Source of the DNA: CBDFHF01 sp965247565
GTDB lineage: Bacteria > Pseudomonadota > Gammaproteobacteria > Methylococcales > Methylomonadaceae
NCBI GenBank assembly: GCA_965247565.1
Contig: CBDFHF010000003.1
Span: 992,001 to 1,056,000 of the forward strand
Length of the DNA: 64,000 nt
Direction of reading: 5' to 3'
Positions 26,145 through 34,234 of this stretch are shown one piece after another. The translations under genes and the position numbers were made by a program. How positions within the stretch are numbered: the stretch's first letter is position 1; every line of letters starts with the position of its first letter. Below the pieces are notes generated by a model. That model had not been told where the DNA came from. It was given only the letters and a program-made list of their open reading frames with translations, and searched no databases.

Positions 26145-26768
26145 ATGAATTTAAGCAAACAAACGATAATTAAATGTCTATTTTTATTATTGTTTTCAAC
26201 AAGCGCTTTTGCTTCTTCTAGTCCTGAAATCCAGAAACTAAGGACACAAGAACTCATTACGCATGCTAGTTTCAATGGGTTGGATGATAACGCGACAACA
26301 CCATTAACAAGCTCGGTCTTGGCAAATACCGTCGTGCCGATGACAGGGACTCTTACAATTACCGGATATGTTGTCAAAAATAAAAAAACATATCGATTAA
26401 AGAGTAAAAATAAAGGCAATCCCATCTGGAACGTAACTTACAAATTTGGAAAGGTAGAGGCGGAGACCGGCTTTACTCATTTTGAAATTCCCAATCAAAA
26501 TAGCTATACAAGCGGCATGATTTCAAAGATTAAACATAATAAATTTAAAATTTGGAATGAAAAATCCCGCTTTATAGATTTTATAATCAGCGATATTACA
26601 GCCTGCTCATGCAATAAAAAGATATACCTCATTTACAAGCACCATGGAAGTCTTGTTAAGAAGAAAAAAACAAGAATTTTAAAAATCACTGAGCAGTCAA
26701 AATTTAAAATTGTATATCCGGATAGAGTCGAGTTTTATACATTCACTTTTAACTGGAAAAGTAAATAA
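26145..26768 (+). CDS. Hypothetical exported protein
   Basis: 207 residues from ATG 26145; the frame is open back to 26088, but only this start gives a normal signal peptide (KQTIIKCLFLLLFSTSAFASS). The mature part is basic and Lys-rich and beta-strand-like, with YRLKSKNKGNPIWNVTYKFGKVEAETGF and a CSCNKK pair of cysteines. I recognise no family. The gene is markedly AT-rich compared with its neighbours and stands alone between purN and a convergent regulator, which suggests recent acquisition. Secretion is likely; function unknown. Confidence 0.6.
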   Translation: MNLSKQTIIKCLFLLLFSTSAFASSSPEIQKLRTQELITHASFNGLDDNATTPLTSSVLANTVVPMTGTLTITGYVVKNKKTYRLKSKNKGNPIWNVTYKFGKVEAETGFTHFEIPNQNSYTSGMISKIKHNKFKIWNEKSRFIDFIISDITACSCNKKIYLIYKHHGSLVKKKKTRILKITEQSKFKIVYPDRVEFYTFTFNWKSK

Positions 26769-26815
26769 GCCCTTTTTGCTGAGGCAAGCGTTTGCCCATC
26801 GCGTCCAAGATCCAG

Positions 26816-28366
26816 CTATCTGAATTGGCCCAAGTTAATGCCGTGTTTTTTCAGCTTGCCGTATACCGCCCTGGGCGTCAGTCCCATGGCCGCAGCGACT
26901 AGCTTTACATCGCCGCGATGGCTTTGCATCGTCTGCCTAAGGAATACTTGTTCGGCCTGAATTAGAATGTTTTGCTTGTGAGTGTTCCAGTCGATGACCT
27001 TATCGGCAACTGGTTGTTGGTCCAATTCCAGATTAGTCAATTCACTAGCTTTGCAGAACAACATACTTCGTTCTAGGGTATTTTCCAGCTCGCGCACATT
27101 ACCGGGCCAGGCGTAGGCGCGGATTTGCCCCATCACCTCGCGATTAACCGACTGCACGTTTTTTGCGTATTTTTCGTTCAGGCGTTTCAGAATCAGCTGC
27201 ACCAAATGTGGCAAATCTTCCGGGCGCTGCACCAACGGCGGTATCCATAGCCGCACCACGTTCAGGCGATAGAATAAATCCTGTCGAAACAAGCCCTGTT
27301 CGACGTGTTGTTCTAAAGGGTGATTACTGGCGGACACGATACGCACATCCACATACAAGGTGTGTTTGCCACCGACCCGTTCCATTTCCCCTTCCTGAAT
27401 CACCCGCAGCAAACGCGTTTGTGCAGCCGGCGACAAGGCATCCACTTCGTCCAGAAACAAGGTGCCGCCCTCGGCACGCTCGAAAAAACCTTGATGCACT
27501 TCGATAGCGCCGGTAAACGCACCTTTTTCATGACCGAATAAAGCACTCTCGATTAGGCTTTCCGGAATCGCCCCGCAGTTGATCGCCACAAACGGCTTGT
27601 GACCGCGATCGCTCATGGCGTGTATGGCCCGCGCGATCAACTCCTTACCCACGCCGGTTTCACCGTTGATCAACACCGTGGCCTTGGTCGGCGCGACCAC
27701 TTCCACTTGCTGCAACACTTTTTGCATCGCCGGCGATTTGGCGATGATAGCCGGGGCCGGTTTGGCGGCGTGTTGTTTGGGCAAACTCCACCAAACATTG
27801 CGCATTCGCTCTTCAATACGCGAATGCAGCGCCGCCATTTCCAGCTTATCCTGCGGTTGGTCTTCGTGGCGATACTCTAGACCTGGCTTATCGAGGGCGC
27901 TATTGCGCTGGGTGTGAATACAGACTTCACAGCCGCCATTTTGCTTGGCTATACTCTGCCGAATTTCCACCTTGGCGTAACCGAAATTACGGGCGGCGAT
28001 ACCGCCGAACACGCTGGAAGTCATCCGGCACAGCTCCGGAAAATTTGTCACGCCATCGCCGAACGGACAGCGACTATTTACCACGGTGATAGTCCCGGCC
28101 TCGACCGACGCCAAGGAAAAATTACCACCGATATGATTCTTCAAGGCCAGAATCAAGTCGATGTAGTCTTCATTCCTCAATTCGCCTTTGCGTTGATATT
28201 CATCCCGATAGGTCTGCTCGAAATATAGGCCGGCACTTTTGGCAATCCGCTCGATCAGCGATTCGCAATAATCGCCGCCCTCCTGCTCGCAGGCATGCAT
28301 CAGCTCCAAAATGAAGGTTTGTAGGAAAAACACCGGAGAAATCTGGGAAAAATCGTGCCCGCTCAT
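26816..28366 (-). CDS. Sigma-54-dependent activator with N-terminal four-cysteine sensor domain
   Basis: 516 residues. Residues 1-155 form a sensor domain resembling the methanogen output domain (MetOD1) type, with C100 (NSRCPFGDGV), C113, C146 and C149 (GGCEVC) as candidate metal or redox ligands. Residues 205-440 are the AAA+ domain: Walker A GETGVGKE (235-242) and the sigma-54-contacting GAFTGA (282-287). A Fis-type helix-turn-helix ends the protein (VKLVAAAMGLTPRAVYGKLKK). There is no receiver domain, so it responds directly to a ligand. It is divergent from the DUF938/carbonic anhydrase operon, which has a sigma-54 promoter; a palindrome 14 bases from its own start may give autoregulation. 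Confidence 0.85.
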   Translation of the reverse strand: MSGHDFSQISPVFFLQTFILELMHACEQEGGDYCESLIERIAKSAGLYFEQTYRDEYQRKGELRNEDYIDLILALKNHIGGNFSLASVEAGTITVVNSRCPFGDGVTNFPELCRMTSSVFGGIAARNFGYAKVEIRQSIAKQNGGCEVCIHTQRNSALDKPGLEYRHEDQPQDKLEMAALHSRIEERMRNVWWSLPKQHAAKPAPAIIAKSPAMQKVLQQVEVVAPTKATVLINGETGVGKELIARAIHAMSDRGHKPFVAINCGAIPESLIESALFGHEKGAFTGAIEVHQGFFERAEGGTLFLDEVDALSPAAQTRLLRVIQEGEMERVGGKHTLYVDVRIVSASNHPLEQHVEQGLFRQDLFYRLNVVRLWIPPLVQRPEDLPHLVQLILKRLNEKYAKNVQSVNREVMGQIRAYAWPGNVRELENTLERSMLFCKASELTNLELDQQPVADKVIDWNTHKQNILIQAEQVFLRQTMQSHRGDVKLVAAAMGLTPRAVYGKLKKHGINLGQFR

Positions 28367-28379
28367 ATAAACACAAGAA

Positions 28380-28394
28380 TGAAATTTAATTTCA
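28380..28394. promoter_or_regulatory. Palindromic candidate site for the sigma-54 activator
   Basis: TGAAATT-T-AATTTCA, a perfect 7-bp inverted repeat, lies 14 bases upstream of the activator start and about 85 bases upstream of the -24 element at 28478. It is the only clear palindrome in the divergent intergenic region. Confidence 0.5.
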
Positions 28395-28475
28395 CATATT
28401 GAAGCACAGATTCACTATTCCACCCATTTGATTTTTTAAGCAATTGATTTTCATAGGGCCGAGGCTTTTTAAATG

Positions 28476-28492
28476 TTGGCCCATAGATTGCA
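28476..28492 (+). promoter_or_regulatory. Sigma-54 promoter of the DUF938/carbonic anhydrase operon
   Basis: TTGGCCC-ATAGA-TTGCA: GG at 28478-28479 and GC at 28490-28491 with exactly 10 bases between, and a good TTGCA -12 box; the -24 box has one change from TTGGCAC. The start would be near 28503, 75 bases before the ATG at 28578. Confidence 0.7.
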
Positions 28493-28577
28493 GGAACCCA
28501 AACGAAAATCGCGATAAGTGGATTTCACTGCTAGATAGAAAACTGGCTTACTATAATAATCTTTCGAGGAGACCATC

Positions 28578-29231
28578 ATGAGTGACAACAAACCGCCATT
28601 GAACCCGCACCCATTAAGCGAATACGTCGCTTGGGCCGGCAATCGCAACCGTGAGCCGATCTTGGGCGTGTTAAAAGAGAAACTCCCCAAAGACAAAGGC
28701 CGGGTCTTGGAAATGGCCAGCGGCAGCGGCATGCATATCAATTTTTTCGCACCGCATTTCGACCACTTACACTTCCATCCGACCGACAAGGATCAGGAAG
28801 TGTTCGAAAACATCAAGAAATTAACCGGCGACCAAGGCAACGATAATATCGCCGACCCAGTACATTTGGATTTGACCGATCCCGATACCTGGTTCAACCC
28901 AGGCGACAAAGGCAGCTTCGATGCCATTTTCTGTATCAATATTTTTCAGGTGGCGCCGATTTCGATTGCCGACGGCATGATGGAATGTGCGTCGCACTTG
29001 CTTAACGACGCTGGTATTCTGTTAATTTACGGGCCTTTCAAAGTCGAAGGCAGCTTCACTACCGATTCCAACGCAGAATTTCACAGCACCCTGTCGTCAT
29101 ACAACGTACCGGAATGGGGTTTGAAAGATGTCGCCGATCTGAAAAAAGCCGCCGCCAACCACGGCATGGTGTTAAAAGAAATCATAGATATGCCGGCCAA
29201 CAACTTTTCGTTGGTTTTCGGCCGCAGCTAA
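28578..29231 (+). CDS. DUF938 class I SAM-dependent methyltransferase
   Basis: 217 residues with GAGGAG before ATG. It shows the DUF938 opening AGNRNREPILGVL, then SAM motif I as VLEMASGSGMHINFFA, the acidic loop FHPTDKDQEVFENI and the post-I region DAIFCINIFQVAPI. These cytosolic enzymes are uncharacterised; the acceptor is unknown. It is the first gene of a sigma-54 operon with a beta-carbonic anhydrase, an SDR and a YdhR-like protein. This region looks visibly more GC-rich than its surroundings. Confidence 0.85.
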   Translation: MSDNKPPLNPHPLSEYVAWAGNRNREPILGVLKEKLPKDKGRVLEMASGSGMHINFFAPHFDHLHFHPTDKDQEVFENIKKLTGDQGNDNIADPVHLDLTDPDTWFNPGDKGSFDAIFCINIFQVAPISIADGMMECASHLLNDAGILLIYGPFKVEGSFTTDSNAEFHSTLSSYNVPEWGLKDVADLKKAAANHGMVLKEIIDMPANNFSLVFGRS

Positions 29232-29242
29232 GGAGTAGACAC

Positions 29243-29821
29243 ATGAGCACATTATTAAATGAAGTGTTACAAGCCAACCGAGGCTACAGCGCCGGTTTCG
29301 ACAAAGGCGATTTACCCATGCCCCCAGGCCGCCGATTTGCGATTTTGACATGCATGGATGCGCGACTGGACCCGGCAAAATACGCCGGCCTGTCCGAAGG
29401 AGATGCCCATGTGATTCGTAATGCTGGGGGCAGGGCGAGCGACGATGCGATTCGTTCTCTGGTGATTTCCTACAAACTGCTGGGTACCCGTGAATGGTTT
29501 GTGATTCATCACACCGATTGTGGCATGGAAACCTTCAACAATGAAATCATGAGCGACTTGTTGAGCAAAAGCCTGAAAACCGCCAGTGTCGATGCGACTG
29601 GCTGGCATGATAGCTGCGAAGGCCCTGGCTGTTGCGAAGGCAAATATATCAATTGGCTGACCATCAAAGATCAGGCGGAGAGTGTGTTGGAAGATGTGCT
29701 ACGGATCAAATCTCATCCATTGGTACCCGCGGATATTCCGGTGTACGGGTTTATTTACGACGTCAAATCCGGGCGACTGCTGGAAGTACCCGCTGCAACC
29801 GAAGTCGGACGGGCTGGCTGA
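29243..29821 (+). CDS. Beta-class carbonic anhydrase
   Basis: 192 residues from ATG 29243, which has AAGGAG 9 bases upstream; the same frame is open further 5' but overlaps the methyltransferase. Zinc ligands are visible: C37 with D39 in LTCMDARLD, then H90 and C93 in VIHHTDCG. VIRNAGGRASDDAIRSL is typical of the short Rv1284-like branch. It interconverts CO2 and bicarbonate. The stop codon overlaps the next start by one base. The window also carries a DAB complex and a SulP transporter, so this enzyme may contribute to the same inorganic carbon economy, although its promoter type differs. Confidence 0.88.
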   Translation: MSTLLNEVLQANRGYSAGFDKGDLPMPPGRRFAILTCMDARLDPAKYAGLSEGDAHVIRNAGGRASDDAIRSLVISYKLLGTREWFVIHHTDCGMETFNNEIMSDLLSKSLKTASVDATGWHDSCEGPGCCEGKYINWLTIKDQAESVLEDVLRIKSHPLVPADIPVYGFIYDVKSGRLLEVPAATEVGRAG

Positions 29822-30555
29822 TGACGACGAACAGAATGGCGCTGGTACTAGGTGTTGGTCCGATACAGGGCTTGGGCGCGGCGTTGGCCCGGCGTTTTGC
29901 GGCGGAAGGCTTGCAAGTGGTTATCGCCGGACGAAGTTCGGCGAAACTGGCCCTGGTGGTGGACGCCATCACCGACGCGGGCGGCATCGCTATCCCGGTG
30001 GTTGCTGATGCGATTGTCGAAAGTGATGTAAAACGCTTATTCGATGCGGCAACCGCGGATGGCAGGATCTTGGAAATTGCTGCTTACAATGTCGACAGCA
30101 ATTTAGCCGCGCCTCTGTTAGAAACGGACCTGGCGATGTTTACCACTTTGTGGCAACAAAACAGCCTAGGCGCTTTTCTGTTCGGCCGCGAGGCCATCAA
30201 GCACATGTTGCCGCAACAACAGGGTACCTTGTTTTTCACCGGCGCCAGCGCGTCGTTACGTGCCAAACCACCGTTTACCGCGTTTGCTGTCGCCAAAGCT
30301 GCTGTGCGGGCATTGGCACAAGGCATGGCGCGGGAATTCGGACCGCAAGGTATCCATGTTGTGCATACGGTCATTGATGGTGTGATTGACGGGGAGCGCG
30401 CACATCGGCAGTTTTCCAGATTCGTCGCAACCAAAGGTTCGGATGGCTTGCTGAAGCTGGAGGCCATTGCTCAAACTTATTGGGCTATACACCAACAGCA
30501 TTGCAGCGCCTGGACGCATGAACTGGATTTAAGACCTTTTAAAGAGCCATTCTGA
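29821..30555 (+). CDS. Short-chain dehydrogenase/reductase
   Basis: 244 residues from ATG 29821, which overlaps the previous stop (TGATG). The nucleotide-binding motif is atypical: LVLGVGPIQGLGAALARRF stands where TGxxxGxG is usual. AYNVDSN replaces the NNAG motif, and the catalytic Ser and Lys appear in FFTGASASL and AFAVAKAAVRAL with Phe where Tyr is expected in YxxxK. The missing Tyr suggests altered or no dehydrogenase activity. HVVHTVIDGVIDGERA is the C-terminal substrate loop. It is third in the sigma-54 operon. Its partner substrate is unknown. Confidence 0.8.
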   Translation: MTTNRMALVLGVGPIQGLGAALARRFAAEGLQVVIAGRSSAKLALVVDAITDAGGIAIPVVADAIVESDVKRLFDAATADGRILEIAAYNVDSNLAAPLLETDLAMFTTLWQQNSLGAFLFGREAIKHMLPQQQGTLFFTGASASLRAKPPFTAFAVAKAAVRALAQGMAREFGPQGIHVVHTVIDGVIDGERAHRQFSRFVATKGSDGLLKLEAIAQTYWAIHQQHCSAWTHELDLRPFKEPF

Positions 30556-30595
30556 GCATTCAAATGGCTATTCAATAACTTACTGAGATTGACTG

Positions 30596-30907
30596 ATGAA
30601 AATATTTTTGTACGCGGAATTTCAAGTCGCTATTCCTTTCGATCAAATCGATTGGCAACCTATCAATGTCGAGATGAAGAAATTTCCGGGCTTGAAGTCG
30701 AAAACCTGGTTAAGCGGCGTTAACACTAAAACCGTCGGCGGCTTTTACGAATTCGATTCGTTAGAGAATGCCCAAAACTATATCGACGGCTTGCTGATTC
30801 CCTTTACCAAACAGGTCAACGGTAATCTGTCAGTGAAACTGTTTGATGGTGACATCACCCAAGATGCAAATATAGGGATGCTTTCTCCATTTTACCCTGT
30901 CGACTAA
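30596..30907 (+). CDS. YdhR-like dimeric alpha-beta barrel protein
   Basis: 103 residues. The segment FPGLKSKTWLSGVNTKTVGGFYEFDSLENAQNYIDG has the look of the YdhR (putative monooxygenase) family: a ferredoxin-like fold where PG-x-x-x-K-x-W and GGxYxF are conserved. No cofactor motif is expected. It follows the SDR by 40 bases and probably ends the operon. It may act on the same small molecule as the SDR. The monooxygenase label is only a family name. Confidence 0.65.
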   Translation: MKIFLYAEFQVAIPFDQIDWQPINVEMKKFPGLKSKTWLSGVNTKTVGGFYEFDSLENAQNYIDGLLIPFTKQVNGNLSVKLFDGDITQDANIGMLSPFYPVD

Positions 30908-31123
30908 CCAACCGATATGCCACAGCAGGTGATGGTCAAATTAAACCTTCTGCTATGGAGCATATATCGGACAAAACGAAAAAAGATATACGAATGTGGC
31001 TCGTGGGTTAACACCGGCGTCAATACTTACCGGCAAGCTTTGCAGCATCCTTACGGTTTATAAAGAAGGCCGATTATGTTTGAGTTGAAACTATGAACAT
31101 ACTGACATTCATAGAGGTTTGAA

Positions 31124-31768
31124 ATGAAACGTTTTTGCCTAGCACTACTGATCACATTAAACTCTCAAAATCTGCTTGCGGAATCTCGTCTTAAAATCAG
31201 TAACTTCGGGGAAAATAGCCTTAGCGGTTGGCAACAGAAACGCTTCAAAGGTGAAACTCGTTACCAGCTAATAGAACTGGAAGGGAGAAGGGTATTGCGA
31301 GCTGACAGCCAAAACTCGGGTTCCGGTCTGTTTAAAGAGCAACACATTGATTTACAGAAAACCCCGTTCCTGAATTGGTCGTGGCGTATTGGAAACCGGT
31401 TGCTCGGGCTAAATGAACAGGATAAGGCCGGGGATGATTATGCGGCACGGGTCTATGTTGTAATACAAGGTGGCCTGGCTTTTTGGCAAACTAAAGCGGT
31501 AAATTATGTTTGGGCAAGCACAAGCGCCAAGAACACTATTTGGCCGAACGCTTTTGCGGGCGATCATGCCATGATGTTAGCACTTCGTGGTCCGGAAGCG
31601 GCTTTAAACGTCTGGCAAAATGAAAAGCGTAATGTTCGAGCCGATCTCAAGCAGTTATTAGGCGAGGACATTCTTTATATTGATGCCGTGGCGCTTATGA
31701 CCGACACGGATAATCATCACGGACAAGTAACAGCGTTTTACGGGGATATTTGGTTTTCCGGGGAATAG
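31124..31768 (+). CDS. DUF3047 exported protein
   Basis: 214 residues with a signal peptide (KRFCLALLITLNSQNLLA). The mature chain matches DUF3047: LNWSWRIGNRL, AGDDYAARVYVVIQGG, KAVNYVWASTSAKNTIWPNAFAG and ALMTDTDNHHGQVTAFYGDIWF. It is a periplasmic or surface beta-sandwich of unknown function. It stands alone; the 216 bases upstream hold only an imperfect hairpin near 30920-30965. It is convergent with yifB. Confidence 0.85.
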   Translation: MKRFCLALLITLNSQNLLAESRLKISNFGENSLSGWQQKRFKGETRYQLIELEGRRVLRADSQNSGSGLFKEQHIDLQKTPFLNWSWRIGNRLLGLNEQDKAGDDYAARVYVVIQGGLAFWQTKAVNYVWASTSAKNTIWPNAFAGDHAMMLALRGPEAALNVWQNEKRNVRADLKQLLGEDILYIDAVALMTDTDNHHGQVTAFYGDIWFSGE

Positions 31769-31850
31769 CATCAGATTTTAAAATTTGTGCCGATTTCTCC
31801 CCGCATAAACGCAAATTAAAAAGACTTAGAAACCTTACCCTAAAAGCCAA

Positions 31851-33359
31851 CTAAACGCGACGATCCAGTTTTCGGTAGCCGATGGCTTCGCTTAAATGGC
31901 TGACTTCTATAGTGTCGGCATTGGCTAAATCGGCAATGGTTCTCGCCAGTTTTAGAATACGGTGATAAGCCCGGTGTGATAAGCCAAATTTATCCATAGC
32001 TTGTTCCAGCAATGCGTAGCCCGGTTCTGATAGCACACAAAGTTGTTTAACTTCTTTGGCAGTGAGCACCGAATTAGCTTTGCCATTTCGCGAAATGGCT
32101 TTATTTCTTGCAGCTACCACCCGGATTCTTATTTGCTCACTGGATTCTTCACCTTGTGGCGAACCTTTGCGCAGCACTTCGTGGGAAACTCTGGGCACTT
32201 CCAAGTGCATGTCGATGCGATCCAGTAACGGCCCTGAAACTCTGGCCCGATAGCGCATAACTTGTTCTGAGCTGCAGTGGCATCTTCCGGTACTGTCGCC
32301 TAAGTAACCGCATGGGCATGGATTCATTGCTGCTATTAATTGAAACCGAGCAGGAAAATCAACTTGCCGCGCGGCGCGGGAGATCGTGATATGACCTGTT
32401 TCTAAGGGCTCACGTAATACTTCTAATACTTTGCGGTCAAATTCCGGCAATTCATCAAGAAATAACGTGCCATTATGTGCTAACGAGATTTCTCCAGGTC
32501 TTGGATTTCCACCTCCTCCGACTAGTGCTGGCGCTGAGGCAGAGTGGTGAGGGGATCTGTAAGGTGGCTGCAACCATTTTCGCACATCAAAACCCTGGTC
32601 GCTTATCGAAGCGATAGCTGCAGACTCTTGAGCTTGCTGCTCGGTGAGTGGTGGCAAAATAGTTGGTAGACGCGATGCCAGCATCGACTTGCCAGTGCCA
32701 GGTGGACCAAGCATGATTAAATTATGAGCCCCTGCCGCAGCGATTTCCAGAGCTCTTTTAACCTGATATTGACCGTGTACATCCGCAAAATCAACATCGT
32801 TAGTTGCTGTTTTTATCAATATTGGTGCACAGAATGGTTGAATTATTTTTTGACCGTGTAGATGAGCACAAACTTCTAACAAATGTGTGGCGGGAATAAT
32901 CTCGACATCATTGATCAAGGCCGCTTCAGCGCTGTTCTCTTGTGGCAATATTAAGGTGCGCTGCTGGTTTCTGGTTTGAATGGCAATGGGCAGTACGCCG
33001 TTGATTGGGCGTAGTTCACCTCCCAATGACAATTCCCCCACACATTCATAGCGATCCAGTTGCGTGTTCGGAATTTGTCCAGAAGCTGCCAGAATGCCCA
33101 GAGCGATAGCCAGATCAAATCGACCACCTTCTTTGGGTAAATCGGCGGGAGCCAGATTAATAGTGATACGTTGGGCGGGAAATTCAAACCGGGAGTTTAA
33201 GATGGCACCACGCACTCGGTCTTTGCTTTCCTTGACCGCCGCTTCCGGCAAGCCAACGATGTTGAGTGCTGGCAAACCATTAGCAATGTGGACTTCAACA
33301 GTGACTAAGGGGGCATCTATACCAGAGCGTCCTCGGCTATAGGTAACCGCTAAGGCCAT
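31851..33359 (-). CDS. comM: YifB/ComM family Mg-chelatase-like AAA+ ATPase
   Basis: 502 residues. N-terminal Lon-like fold (LAVTYSRGRSGIDAPLVTVEVHIANGLP), Walker A MLGPPGTGKSMLASRL, Walker B NGTLFLDELPEF and the C-terminal Mg-chelatase region ending LSEAIGYRKLDR. A four-Cys insert, MNPCPCGYLGD...CHCS, is also typical. ComM is a hexameric helicase that drives branch migration during natural transformation; many strains carrying it are not known to be competent. It is last of the leftward run speE-marR-ubiK-yifB, 20 bases after ubiK. Confidence 0.93.
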   Translation of the reverse strand: MALAVTYSRGRSGIDAPLVTVEVHIANGLPALNIVGLPEAAVKESKDRVRGAILNSRFEFPAQRITINLAPADLPKEGGRFDLAIALGILAASGQIPNTQLDRYECVGELSLGGELRPINGVLPIAIQTRNQQRTLILPQENSAEAALINDVEIIPATHLLEVCAHLHGQKIIQPFCAPILIKTATNDVDFADVHGQYQVKRALEIAAAGAHNLIMLGPPGTGKSMLASRLPTILPPLTEQQAQESAAIASISDQGFDVRKWLQPPYRSPHHSASAPALVGGGGNPRPGEISLAHNGTLFLDELPEFDRKVLEVLREPLETGHITISRAARQVDFPARFQLIAAMNPCPCGYLGDSTGRCHCSSEQVMRYRARVSGPLLDRIDMHLEVPRVSHEVLRKGSPQGEESSEQIRIRVVAARNKAISRNGKANSVLTAKEVKQLCVLSEPGYALLEQAMDKFGLSHRAYHRILKLARTIADLANADTIEVSHLSEAIGYRKLDRRV

Positions 33360-33379
33360 TGCCGATTAATCCTGATTTT

Positions 33380-33640
33380 CTACAGATTCGTTTTATCAAG
33401 TACCTGTTGTTCAATTTCTGACAGGCGTTTTTCCAGATCTTCTAGCTTCGTGCGAGTTTTTGCTAACACTGCCTTTTGTACCTCAAACTCTTCTCGGGTA
33501 ACGAGATCCAGCTTGCCTAATGCGCTTTGTAAAATGGCGTGGAACGTTTTTTCCAGATCTTCTTTGAGAGTATTCAATCCTGGCGGTATGGCGTTAGCCA
33601 AGCGGCTGGCAATTTCATCTAGTGATTTAGGGTCAAACAT
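33380..33640 (-). CDS. ubiK: Ubiquinone biosynthesis accessory factor UbiK
   Basis: 86 residues, almost entirely helical: MFDPKSLDEIASRLANAIPPG, then a C-terminal trimeric coiled coil (VLAKTRTKLEDLEKRLSEIEQ), as in the BMFP/YqiC family. UbiK helps assemble the soluble aerobic Ubi complex with UbiJ. The gene lies directly upstream of yifB, a conserved neighbour pair in gammaproteobacteria. Confidence 0.9.
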   Translation of the reverse strand: MFDPKSLDEIASRLANAIPPGLNTLKEDLEKTFHAILQSALGKLDLVTREEFEVQKAVLAKTRTKLEDLEKRLSEIEQQVLDKTNL

Positions 33641-33667
33641 AATGTTCTCGTGAATAGTTAAAAATAA

Positions 33668-34234
33668 TCAGCCGTTAGCTGGCGTATGCTCTCTGCATAT
33701 TTTATGGGTTTCAGCTTGGAAAACGGGTAGTCGCGTGGCGCTGCATAAAAAATGTTCTTCTTCTATGTCAAAATTCATACAGCTATCACAAGAGCCAAAA
33801 GTTTTAACTTTATTAGCTTTTTGTAGATTAGCAAGCATGGCTTGTAAAGCTTCTGCTAGGCTGGTGAATTTTTTTGCTAAAACCGATTGCTCAGCCTGAG
33901 CCAAAAAATCTGCGGCTCCAAGCTCTGTTAATAACTCGAATCCTGGTTGTAATAAGGCTAAGTGGATAATTCGGGCATCTTCGGCATCCTGAATTTTTTC
34001 AATAAAGCCTCTGCGCTCTAAAACCTGTAGCGTTTGCGATACTGTACCTTTAGTTAATCCGAAATATTCTGTCACGGATGCAGCTGTATTACTGTAGCTG
34101 TTACAGGTATTTAAATAATCCAGAACCTGAACATGAATTGGTTGTAAACCCAGTGCTGCATATTTTCTGCGTTCTTCGGCGCGCATCAAGGTGCTAATGC
34201 GCTCGATCAATTTAAAAGTGTTAAGGTTTTGCAT
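33668..34234 (-). CDS. MarR-type regulator with C-terminal four-cysteine tail
   Basis: 188 residues. Residues 8-140 form a MarR winged helix (LGLQPIHVQVLDYL, FGLTKGTVSQTLQVLERRGFIEK and the wing DAEDARIIHLAL). Residues 145-188 add a Cys cluster, C149-x2-C152, C164 and C180 (FGSCDSCMNF, FLCSATRLP, HKICREHTP), which could bind Zn or an Fe-S cluster. Its start overlaps the speE stop by one base (TAATG), so it is translated with spermidine synthase. Target genes and effector are unknown; redox or metal control is an inference from the tail. Confidence 0.85.
   Translation of the reverse strand: MQNLNTFKLIERISTLMRAEERRKYAALGLQPIHVQVLDYLNTCNSYSNTAASVTEYFGLTKGTVSQTLQVLERRGFIEKIQDAEDARIIHLALLQPGFELLTELGAADFLAQAEQSVLAKKFTSLAEALQAMLANLQKANKVKTFGSCDSCMNFDIEEEHFLCSATRLPVFQAETHKICREHTPANG

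Noticed and set aside
30920..30965. Imperfect hairpin after the YdhR-like gene as a terminator
   Set aside because: The stem is interrupted and no T-tract follows, so it is not listed as a terminator.
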